This document shows, one piece after another, positions 51,654-62,770 of a stretch of 64,000 nt of DNA. The position numbers were made by a program, and so were the translations under genes. Source of the DNA: Lutraria lutraria (taxonomy: Eukaryota > Mollusca > Bivalvia > Venerida > Mactridae). A model generated the notes under the pieces. That model was not told where the DNA came from. It made no database searches and was given only the letters and a program-made list of their open reading frames with translations. Positions within the stretch are counted from its first letter, which is position 1. Every line of letters begins with the position of its first letter. The DNA lies in the NCBI GenBank assembly GCA_964023205.1, contig OZ026833.1, positions 33,010,830 through 33,074,829 on the forward strand, given 5' to 3'.

Positions 51654-52505
51654 ATGTACCTTTTTTCATTGTTAATAATGAAGATTTCATTTTGAGTTTT
51701 TAACTGTGAAATAAATTAACTGCTTAGCAGCCAAACTGTAATGAATTCTTGTTATGTATGGATCCTTAATAGGTTTCAGATTCATGTGTAATGTATGACA
51801 TAACTGTCATTTATTATTTATTCATTGTACAAGTGTATTTACATTGTTTCCTTTACAGACTTAATGCCATCTGTAAAGTAGTATGTGACAATGCTTAAAA
51901 GCTTGACATAACCCTTTGTTTTACCCATTGTGGGATGTTATAAAGCTTAATTGCTTATATCAATGTTGTAGGTTGTAAATTGTTTACAATTTCAACCTGT
52001 ATGATTGTTGTTAAATCATACTGTGTCCTTAAATCATATGATTTATGAACACATGTTGATTCCTATATTTTTGAATATATACTTAATAGTTATATTCTCT
52101 TTGTGTGAGTAGGACTGCAGCTTGCTCATACGTTAATACTTGTATGCATTTCTTCTTAATGAGGTTGTGATGTTGGATGTGGCTTTGTGTAATTTGAAGT
52201 AAATTCTTGTACACTTATAGCTTATTACATGTAGTTTTATTTTTTAAATGGCCTTGTGTAGCTTGAAGTAAATTCTTGTACACTTATAGCTTATTACATG
52301 TAGTTTTATTCTAAATGGTGTGTGTAGTTTGTAGTAGGTTGAGATATTGTTTGTGCTATCAGAGTATTTATACCTTGTTGTTATTGTTGACTTTAGGTAC
52401 ATTTTCGTTTACTCTGTTATTGGTAAAATAGTTTAACTTTATTTTACCTTCTATATATAATAGGCACGATATCTGGTTCTGAAATGTCGGGACGACATTT
52501 CCCAT
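51654..52505 (+). other. 3' untranslated region of the retrotransposon
   Basis: About 850 bp of AT-rich non-coding sequence between the pol stop and the polypurine tract. It holds an AATAAA at 51710-51715 and a direct repeat at 52181-52336. I see no env-like ORF. Confidence 0.8.
52181..52336 (+). repeat. 69-bp tandem duplication in the 3' UTR
   Basis: Copies start at 52181 and 52250 (GGCTTTGTGT and GGCCTTGTGT) and share AAATTCTTGTACACTTATAG and the following bases. A third, partial copy begins near 52317. Confidence 0.9.
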
Positions 52506-52522
52506 AGGGGGGGGGGGGAGAA
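52506..52522 (+). other. Polypurine tract
   Basis: A, twelve G, then AGAA immediately before the 3' LTR: all purine, in the right place to prime plus-strand synthesis. The uninterrupted G12 is unusually G-rich for a PPT. Confidence 0.9.
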
Positions 52523-52883
52523 TGTCGCAGAGTCAAGTATTGTAGGTGGCCATAATGGTCCACCGTACTTTGTACATATGTACATCCGGTTGTTTATTTT
52601 CCATTTTCTTCATATTCTCCATTTACGTCATCATTTATCATTGAATCATTCATTTACTTTCATTTAATACTCCATTTCGTCATTTCATCACAATAATTTA
52701 CTAATCTTTAATTTATTTCAGAAAATCCACAACACGCATGCGCACCTTTTTCAACTCGCATTTACTATAAACTTTCATAGAAGTCAGACGTGTTATTTTA
52801 TTCTCTCTACAGATATTTCCTCAGAGTAGAAATCTACGTTTTCGGTTACCCACACCAAAAAGGAACCGAATATAAGCGTGACA
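52523..52883 (+). repeat. 3' LTR
   Basis: 361 bp, starting TGTC and ending GACA, so its outer end keeps the complementary terminus expected for integrase. The last 16 bases include ATATAAGCGTG (52870-52880), which recurs in the satellite flank at 52885-52895. Confidence 0.95.
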
Positions 52884-52887
52884 TATA
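52884..52887. other. Target-site duplication, right copy (TATA)
   Basis: TATA directly after the 3' LTR, matching 48201-48204; the satellite continues with TAAGCGTGGG. Confidence 0.9.
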
Positions 52888-53271
52888 TAAGCGTGGGTGT
52901 GTGAAAGAAGACGACTTCATTGAAATGGCATTCCTTCGTTTCACATTCTCAGATTGCATTCAGTCGAGTAGATTTAAACTTGGTAATATGCGATAATTTT
53001 TATCACACCCTGAAGGTAACGAACACGCATAAACATGCATCATCGATCGACAAAGGGAAATAACCCACTTACGTATAGGAAACGCACCCGTCGAGCATAT
53101 AGGACACCAAGGGAACTGGATGTTTTGGTCATATATCTATGTTTGTCTCTTATATTAATTTCTGCTATCGTAAAACTTGCCAAGTTTACAGTAATTTGAA
53201 ACTACTCAAGCGAACACGTGCACAAACACCTTGATATATAAGTTCCGATTCTCGTCAGACAATGTGCCGCA

Positions 53272-54640
53272 ATGGCGCAGTCGGTTAAAGCGTCGGACAT
53301 TGAAAGCTTTCGAGACAGGCAGACTTTTTGGGGCGGGTTCGAGGCCGGCCACGGATCTTTTTTTTATTTTTATTTTTCGTTCGTTAGCGTTATACAGGCT
53401 TCAAAACATTCCTCAAACACTTGGCGTTTGTTTCTTGAAATTAAATTAAATAGAAACAGTGTATTTTGTACGTTTTGCATTAATTAATATTCATTTCTGC
53501 AATAATAGCGATGTTAATCGCATTTCACGTGGGGTTACTGTAACGAAACCAGCCGTATGACTTTAGTTTGATATGTTGCGCTATGTACCAATCAAGGCTG
53601 CTGCATTGTGTTATCATTGCGTGTTGGGTTATTGTCGTTGGCGTCAATATGCATATGGTACGTACGTATCTTACTGTGAATTTCATAAGCAGCGCGTGTG
53701 TTAAAGTAACAATTTGTTTTAATATCAATTATATAGAGACTGAACATGTACGGTTACATATGTATGTAAGTCGGAGCGTGTGTTAAAGTAACAATTTGTT
53801 TTAATATCAATTATATAGAGACTGAACATGTACGGTTACATATGTATGTAAGTCGGAGCGTGTGTTAAAGTAACAATTTATTTTAATATCAATTATAAAG
53901 AGACTGAACATGTACGGTTACGTATGTATGTAAGTCGGACACATGGTGAATCAGTATACATATAATTAGTTGAGTAAGTATAATAGTATGTTAGTGCATG
54001 TACATTGATGTGCTTGCATTACCGAATTGCATTTATTTAAAAACTATCAGTCTGAGAATAGTGGAACCGACTAATCGCAGAACAATTCCAAATTGAATGA
54101 GGGAGACCAGGCACCGCATTGAAATTGTGTTTCATATATTTGCGAACTTAACAAATTAAGAATGTAAGTAAGCATGTGCGGAGAGATCTGTCCCACTGAT
54201 TTGGGGGCCGTCTTGTGTCAAACACCCCCTACGCCCCATGCTAGGTAGGAACTATATAAGCGTGGGTGTGTGAAAGAAGACGACTTCATTGAAATGGCAT
54301 TCCTTCGTTTCACATTCTCAGATTGCATTCAGTCGAGTAGATTTAAACTTGGTAATATGCGATAATTTTTATCACACCCTAAAGGTAACGAACACGCATA
54401 AATATGCATCATCGATCGACAAAGGGAAATAACCCACTTACGTATAGGAAACGCACCCGTCGAGCATATAGGACACCAAGGGAACTGGATGTTTTGGTCA
54501 TATATCTATGTTTGTCTCTTATATTAATTTCTGCTATCGTAAAACTTGCCAAGTTTACAGTAATTTGAAACTACTCAAGCGAACACGTGCACAAACACCT
54601 TGATATATAAGTTCCTATTCTCGTCAGACAATGTGCCGCA
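53272..54640 (+). repeat. Satellite unit 36
   Basis: First unit with CTTGAAATT and ACAGTGTATT. Also TTTGGGGCGGG, CATTCCTCAAAC and CATAAATATGC; ends with GTTCCTATTCTC as does unit 38. Confidence 0.95.
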
Positions 54641-56009
54641 ATGGCGCAGTCGGTTAAAGCGTCGGACATTGAAAGCTTTCGAGACAGGCAGACTTTTTTG
54701 GGCGGGTTCGAGGCCGGCCACGGATCTTTTTTTTATTTTTATTTTTCGTTCGTTAGCGTTATACAGGCTTCAAAACATTCCGCAAACACTTGGCGTTTGT
54801 TTCTTGAAATTAAATTAAATAGAAACAGTGTATTTTGTACGTTTTGCATTAATTAATATTCATTTCTGCAATAATAGCGATGTTAATCGCATTTCACGTG
54901 GGGTTACTGTAACGAAACCAGCCGTATGACTTTAGTTTGATATGTTGCGCTATGTACCAATCAAGGCTGCTGCATTGTGTTATCATTGCGTGTTGGGTTA
55001 TTGTCGTTGGCGTCAATATGCATATGGTACGTACGTATCTTACTGTGAATTTCATAAGCAGCGCGTGTGTTAAAGTAACAATTTGTTTTAATATCAATTA
55101 TATAGAGACTGAACATGTACGGTTACATATGTATGTAAGTCGGAGCGTGTGTTAAAGTAACAATTTGTTTTAATATCAATTATATAGAGACTGAACATGT
55201 ACGGTTACATATGTATGTAAGTCGGAGCGTGTGTTAAAGTAACAATTTATTTTAATATCAATTATAAAGAGACTGAACATGTACGGTTACGTATGTATGT
55301 AAGTCGGACACATGGTGAATCAGTATACATATAATTAGTTGAGTAAGTATAATAGTATGCTAGTGCATGTACATTGATGTGCTTGCATTACCGAATTGCA
55401 TTTATTTAAAAACTATCAGTCTGAGAATAGTGGAACCGACTAATCGCAGAACAATTCCAAATTGAATGAGGGAGACCAGGCACCGCATTGAAATTGTGTT
55501 TCATATATTTGCGAACTTAACAAATTAAGAATGTAAGTAAGCATGTGCGGAGAGATCTGTCCCACTGATTTGGGGGCCGTCTTGTGTCAAACACCCCCTA
55601 CGCCCCATGCTAGGAAGGAACTATATAAGCGTGGGTGTGTGAAAGAAGACGACTTCATTGAAATGGCATTCCTTCGTTTCACATTCTCAGATTGCATTCA
55701 GTCGAGTAGATTTAAACTTGGTAATATGCGATAATTTTTATCACACCCTGAAGGTAACGAACACGCATAAACATGCATCATCGATCGACAGAGGGAAATA
55801 ACCCACTTACGTATAGGAAACGCACCCGTCGAGCATATAGGACACCAAGAGAACTGGATGTTTTGGTCATATATCTATGTTTGTCTCTTATATTAATTTC
55901 TGCTATCGTAAAACTTGCCAAGTTTACAGTAATTTGAAACTACTCAAGCGAACACGTGCACAAACACCTTGATATATAAGTTCCGATTCTCGTCAGACAA
56001 TGTGCCGCA
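54641..56009 (+). repeat. Satellite unit 37
   Basis: TTTTTTGGGCGGG shared with unit 39 (2,738 bp away); private GTATGCTAG, CTAGGAAGG, GACAGAGGG and CCAAGAGAAC. Confidence 0.95.
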
Positions 56010-57378
56010 ATGGCGCAGTCGGTTAAAGCGTCGGACATTGAAAGCTTTCGAGACAGGCAGATTTTTTGTGGCGGGTTCGAGGCCGGCCACGGATCTTTTT
56101 TTTATTTTTATTTTTCGTTCGTTAGCGTTATACAGGCTTCAAAACATTCCGCAAACACTTGGCGTTTGTTTCTTGAAATTAAATTAAATAGAAACAGTGT
56201 ATTTTGTTCGTTTTGCATTAATTAATATTCATTTCTGCAATAATAGCGATGTTAATCGCATTTCACGTGGGGTTACTGTAACGAAACCAGCCGTATGACT
56301 TTAGTTTGATATGTTGCGCTATGTACCAATCAAGGCTGCTGCATTGTGTTATCATTGCGTGTTGGGTTATTGTCGTTGGCGTCAATATGCATATGGTACG
56401 TACGTATCTTACTGTGAATTTCATAAGCAGCGCGTGTGTTAAAGTAACAATTTGTTTTAATATCAATTATATAGAGACTGAACATGTACGGTTACATATG
56501 TATGTAAGTCGGAGCGTGTGTTAAAGTAACAATTTGTTTTAATATCAATTATATAGAGACTGAACATGTACGGTTACATATGTATGTAAGTCGGAGCGTG
56601 TGTTAAAGTAACAATTTATTTTAATATCAATTATAAAGAGACTGAACATGTACGGTTACGTATGTATGTAAGTCGGACACATGGTGAATCAGTATACATA
56701 TAATTAGTTGAGTAAGTATAATAGTATGTTAGTGCATGTACATTGATGTGCTTGCATTACCGAATTGCATTTATTTAAAAACTATCAGTCTGAGAATAGT
56801 GGAACCGACTAATCGCAGAACAATTCCAAATTGAATGAGGGAGACCAGGCACCGCATTGAAATTGTGTTTCATATATTTGCGAACTTAACAAATTAAGAA
56901 TGTAAGTAAGCATGTGCGGAGAGATCTGTCCCACTGATTTGGGGGCCGTCTTGTGTCAAACACCCCCTACGCCCCATGCTAGGTAGGAACTATATAAGCG
57001 TGGGTGTGTGAAAGAAGACGACTTCATTGAAATGGCATTCCTTCGTTTCACATTCTCAGATTGCATTCAGTCGAGTAGATTTAAACTTGGTAATATGCGA
57101 TAATTTTTATCACACCCTGAAGGTAACGAACACGCATAAACACGCATCATCGATCGACAAAGGGAAATAACCCTCTTACGTATAGGAAACCCACCCGTCG
57201 AGCATATAGGACACCAAGGGAACTGGATGTTTTGGTCATATATCTATGTTTGTCTCTTATATTAATTTCTGCTATCGTAAAACTTGCCAAGTTTACAGTA
57301 ATTTGAAACTACTCAAGCGAACACGTGCACAAACACCTTGATATATAAGTTCCTATTCTCGTCAGACAATGTGCCGCA
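56010..57378 (+). repeat. Satellite unit 38
   Basis: GATTTTTTGTGGCGGG, TTGTTCGTTT, AACACGCATC, ACCCTCTT and AAACCCACCC; ends with GTTCCTATTCTC. Confidence 0.95.
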
Positions 57379-58747
57379 ATGGCGCAGTCGGTTAAAGCGT
57401 CGGACATTGAAAGCTTTCGAGACAGGCAGACTTTTTTGGGCGGGTTCGAGGCCGGCCACGGATCTTTTTTTTATTTTTATTTTTCGTTCGTTAGCGTTAT
57501 ACAGGCTTCAAAACATTCCGCAAACACTTGGCGTTTGTTTCTTGAAATTAAATTAAATAGAAACAGTGTATTTTGTACGTTTTGCATTAATTAATATTCA
57601 TTTCTGCAATAATAGCGATGTTAATCGCATTTCACGTGGGGTTACTGTAACGAAACCAGCCGTATGACTTTAGTTTGATATGTTGCGCTATGTACCAATC
57701 AAGGCTGCTGCATTGTGTTATCATTGCGTGTTGGGTTATTGTCGTTGGCGTCAATATGCATATGGTACGTACGTATCTTACTGTGAATTTCATAAGCAGC
57801 GCGTGTGTTAAAGTAACAATTTGTTTTAATATCAATTATATAGAGACTGAACATGTACGGTTACATATGTATGTAAGTCGGAGCGTGTGTTAAAGTAACA
57901 ATTTGTTTTAATATCAATTATATAGAGACTGAACATGTACGGTTACATATGTATGTAAGTCGGAGCGTGTGTTAAAGTAACAATTTATTTTAATATCAAT
58001 TATAAAGAGACTGAACATGTACGGTTACGTATGTATGTAAGTCGGACACATGGTGAATCAGTATACATATAATTAGTTGAGTAAGTATAATAGTATGTTA
58101 GTGCATGTACATTGATGTGCTTGCATTACCGAATTGCATTTATTTAAAAACTATCAGTCTGAGAATAGTGGAACCGACTAATCGCAGAACAATTCCAAAT
58201 TGAATGAGGGAGACCAGGCACCGCATTGAAATTGTGTTTCATATATTTGCGAACTTAACAAATTAAGAATGTAAGTAAGCATGTGCGGAGAGATCTGTCC
58301 CACTGATTTGGGGGCCGTCTTGTGTCAAACACCCCCTACGCCCCATGCTAGGTAGGAACTATATAAGCGTGGGTGTGTGAAAGAAGACGACTTCATTGAA
58401 ATGGCATTCCTTCGTTTCACATTCTCAGATTGCATTCAGTCGAGTAGATTTAAACTTGGTAATATGCGATAATTTTTATCACACCCTGAAGGTAACGAAC
58501 ACGCATAAACACGCATCATCGATCGACAAAGGGAAATAACCCACTTACGTATAGGAAACGCACCCGTCGAGCATATAGGACACCAAGGGAACTGGATGTT
58601 TTGGTCATATATCTATGTTTGTCTCTTATATTAATTTCTGCTATCGTAAAACTTGCCAAGTTTACAGTAATTTGAAACTACTCAAGCGAACACGTGCACA
58701 AACACCTTGATATATAAGTTCCGATTCTCGTCAGACAATGTGCCGCA
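57379..58747 (+). repeat. Satellite unit 39
   Basis: TTTTTTGGGCGGG as in unit 37 and AACACGCATC as in unit 38. Confidence 0.95.
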
Positions 58748-60115
58748 ATGGCGCAGTCGGTTAAAGCGTCGGACATTGAAAGCTTTCGAGACAGGCAGAC
58801 TTTTTGTGGCGGGTTCGAGGCCGGCCACGGATCTTTTTTTTATTTTTATTTTTCGTTCGTTAGCGTTATACAGGCTTCAAAACATTCCGCAAACACTTGG
58901 CGTTTGTTTCTTGAAATTAAATTAAATAGAAACAGTGTATTTTGTACGTTTTGCATTAATTAATATTCTTTCTGCAATAATAGCGATGTTAATCGCATTT
59001 CACGTGGGGTTACTGTAACGAAACCAGCCGTATGACTTTAGTTTGATATGTTGCGCTATGTACCAATCAAGGCTGCTGCATTGTGTTATCATTGCGTGTT
59101 GGGTTATTGTCGTTGGCGTCAATATGCATATGGTACGTACGTATCTTACTGTGAATTTCATAAGCAGCGCGTGTGTTAAAGTAACAATTTGTTTTAATAT
59201 CAATTATATAGAGACTGAACATGTACGGTTACATATGTATGTAAGTCGGAGCGTGTGTTAAAGTAACAATTTGTTTTAATATCAATTATATAGAGACTGA
59301 ACATGTACGGTTACATATGTATGTAAGTCGGAGCGTGTGTTAAAGTAACAATTTATTTTAATATCAATTATAAAGAGACTGAACATGTACGGTTACGTAT
59401 GTATGTAAGTCGGACACATGGTGAATCAGTATACATATAATTAGTTGAGTAAGTATAATAGTATGTTAGTGCATGTACATTGATGTGCTTGCATTACCGA
59501 ATTGCATTTATTTAAAAACTATCAGTCTGAGAATAGTGGAACCGACTAATCGCAGAACAATTCCAAATTGAATGAGGGAGACCAGGCACCGCATTGAAAT
59601 TGTGTTTCATATATTTGCGAACTTAACAAATTAAGAATGTAAGTAAGCATGTGCGGAGAGATCTGTCCCACTGATTTGGGGGCCGTCTTGTGTCAAACAC
59701 CCCCTACGCCCCATGCTAGGTAGGAACTATATAAGCGTGGGTGTGTGAAAGAAGACGACTTCATTGAAATGGCATTCCTTCGTTTCACATTCTCAGATTG
59801 CATTCAGTCGAGTAGATTTAAACTTGGTAATATGCGATAATTTTTATCACACCCTGAAGGTAACGAACACGCATAAACATGCATCATCGATCGACAAAGG
59901 GAAATAACCCACTTACGTATAGAAAACGCACCCGTCGAGCATATAGGACACCAAGGGAACTGGATGTTTTGGTCATATATCTATGTTTGTCTCTTATATT
60001 AATTTCTGCTATCGTAAAACTTGCCAAGTTTACAGTAATTTGAAACTACTCAAGCGAACACGTGCACAAACACCTTGATATATAAGTTCCGATTCTCGTC
60101 AGACAATTTGCCGCA
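58748..60115 (+). repeat. Satellite unit 40 (1,368 bp)
   Basis: One-base deletion TATTCTTTCTG, TATAGAAAACGC and ACAATTTGCCG at the end; all recur in unit 42. Confidence 0.95.
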
Positions 60116-61402
60116 ATGGCGCAGTCGGTTAAAGCGTCGGACATTGAAAGCTTTCGAGACAGGCAGACTTTTTGTGGCGGGTTCGAGGCCGGCCACGGAT
60201 CTTTTTTTTATTTTTATTTTTCGTTCGTTAGCGTTATACAGGCTTCAAAACATTCCGCAAACACTTGGCGTTTGTTTCTTGAAATTAAATTAAATAGAAA
60301 CAGTGTATTTTGTACGTTTTGCATTAATTAATATTCATTTCTGCAATAATAGCGATGTTAATCGCATTTCACGTGGGGTTACTGTAACGAAACCAGCCGT
60401 ATGACTTTAGTTTGATATGTTGCGCTATGTACCAATCAAGGCTGCTGCATTGTGTTATCATTGCGTGTTGGGTTATTGTCGTTGGCGTCAATATGCATAT
60501 GGTACGTACGTATCTTACTGTGAATTTCATAAGCAGCGCGTGTGTTAAAGTAACAATTTGTTTTAATATCAATTATATAGAGACTGAACATGTACGGTTA
60601 CATATGTATGTAAGTCGGAGCGTGTGTTAAAGTAACAATTTATTTTAATATCAATTATAAAGAGACTGAACATGTACGGTTACGTATGTATGTAAGTCGG
60701 ACACATGGTGAATCAGTATACATATAATTAGTTGAGTAAGTATAATAGTATGTTAGTGCATGTACATTGATGTGCTTGCATTACCGAATTGCATTTATTT
60801 AAAAACTATCAGTCTGAGAATAGTGGAACCGACTAATCGCAGAACAATTCCAAATTGAATGAGGGAGACCAGGCACCGCATTGAAATTGTGTTTCATATA
60901 TTTGCGAACTTAACAAATTAAGAATGTAAGTAAGCATGTGCGGAGAGATCTGTCCCACTGATTTGGGGGCCGTCTTGTGTCAAACACCCCCTACGCCCCA
61001 TGCTAGGTAGGAACTATATAAGCGTGGGTGTGTGAAAGAAGACGACTTCATTGAAATGGCATTCCTTCGTTTCACATTCTCAGATTGCATTCAGTCGAGT
61101 AGATTTAAACTTGGTAATATGCGATAATTTTTATCACACCCTGAAGGTAACGAACACGCATAAACATGCATCATCGATCGACAAAGGGAAATAACCCACT
61201 TACGTATAGGAAACGCACCCGTCGAGCATATAGGACACCAAGGGAACTGGATGTTTTGGTCATATATCTATGTTTGTCTCTTATATTAATTTCTGCTATC
61301 GTAAAACTTGCCAAGTTTACAGCAATTTGAAACTACTCAAGCGAACACGTGCACAAACACCTTGAAATATAAGTTCCGATTCTCGTCAGACAATGTGCCG
61401 CA
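60116..61402 (+). repeat. Satellite unit 41 (1,287 bp, two subrepeats)
   Basis: Subrepeats only at 60539-60702: a first copy and an intact end-form copy, so the crossover differs from that in unit 31. Private CAGCAATTTG and GAAATATAAG. Confidence 0.95.
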
Positions 61403-62770
61403 ATGGCGCAGTCGGTTAAAGCGTCGGACATTGAAAGCTTTCGAGACAGGCAGACTTTTTGTGGCGGGTTCGAGGCCGGCCACGGATCTTTTTTTTATTT
61501 TTATTTTTCGTTCGTTAGCGTTATACAGGCTTCAAAACATTCCGCAAACACTTGGCGTTTGTTTCTTAAAATTAAATTAAATAGAAACAGTGTATTTTGT
61601 ACGTTTTGCATTAATTAATATTCTTTCTGCAATAATAGCGATGTTAATCGCATTTCACGTGGGTTTACTGTAACGAAACCAGCCGTATGACTTTAGTTTG
61701 ATATGTTGCGCTATGTACCAATCAAGGCTGCTGCATTGTGTTATCATTGCGTGTTGGGTTATTGTCGTTGGCGTCAATATGCATATGGTACGTACGTATC
61801 TTACTGTGAATTTCATAAGCAGCGCGTGTGTTAAAGTAACAATTTGTTTTAATATCAATTATATAGAGACTGAACATGTACGGTTACATATGTATGTAAG
61901 TCGGAGCGTGTGTTAAAGTAACAATTTGTTTTAATATCAATTATATAGAGACTGAACATGTACGGTTACATATGTATGTAAGTCGGAGCGTGTGTTAAAG
62001 TAACAATTTATTTTAATATCAATTATAAAGAGACTGAACATGTACGGTTACGTATGTATGTAAGTCGGACACATGGTGAATCAGTATACATATAATTAGT
62101 TGAGTAAGTATAATAGTATGTTAGTGCATGTACATTGATGTGCTTGCATTACCGAATTGCATTTATTTAAAAACTATCAGTCTGAGAATAGTGGAACCGA
62201 CTAATCGCAGAACAATTCCAAATTGAATGAGGGAGACCAGGCACCGCATTGAAATTGTGTTTCATATATTTGCGAACTTAACAAATTAAGAATGTAAGTA
62301 AGCATGTGCGGAGAGATCTGTCCCACTGATTTGGGGGCCGTCTTGTGTCAAACACCCCCTACGCCCCATGCTAGGTAGGAACTATATAAGCGTGTGTGTG
62401 TGAAAGAAGACGACTTCATTGAAATGGCATTCCTTCGTTTCACATTCTCAGATTGCATTCAGTCGAGTAGATTTAAACTTGGTAATATGCGATAATTTTT
62501 ATCACACCCTGAAGGTAACGAACACGCATAAACATGCATCATCGATCGACAAAGGGAAATAACCCACTTACGTATAGAAAACGCACCCGTCGAGCATATA
62601 GGACACCAAGGGAACTGGATGTTTTGGTCATATATCTATGTTTGTCTCTTATATTAATTTCTGCTATCGTAAAACTTGCCAAGTTTACAGTAATTTGAAA
62701 CTACTCAAGCGAACACGTGCACAAACACCTTGATATATAAGTTCCGATTCTCGTCAGACAATTTGCCGCA
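61403..62770 (+). repeat. Satellite unit 42 (1,368 bp)
   Basis: Repeats unit 40 variants at a period of 2,655 bp; private TCTTAAAATT, GTGGGTTTACTG and GCGTGTGTGTGTG. Confidence 0.95.

Larger units (their letters stand above)
48205..52883 (+). mobile_element. Non-autonomous Ty3/gypsy-type LTR retrotransposon, pol-deleted
   Basis: A 4,679-bp element with all cis parts needed by an LTR retrotransposon: two 361-bp LTRs starting TGTC and ending ACA, a PBS, a polypurine tract and a TATA target-site duplication. Inside are a 1.6-kb leader, an intact PNMA-like gag, a C-terminal integrase remnant and an 850-bp 3' untranslated stretch. Protease, reverse transcriptase, RNase H and the integrase core are absent, so mobility would need a related element in trans. 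It is in the same orientation as the satellite and is the only foreign insertion in the window. The near-identical LTRs indicate recent insertion. Confidence 0.95.
47220..53271 (+). repeat. Satellite unit 35, split by the retrotransposon
   Basis: Satellite at 47220-48204 and 52884-53271. It returns to CGGTTACAT in the first subrepeat. Private changes: ACACCTGGCG, TATTCTGTACG, TATCTAACTG, CAATTCATTTT and GTCACACTG. The second TATA motif is interrupted by the insertion. Confidence 0.95.
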
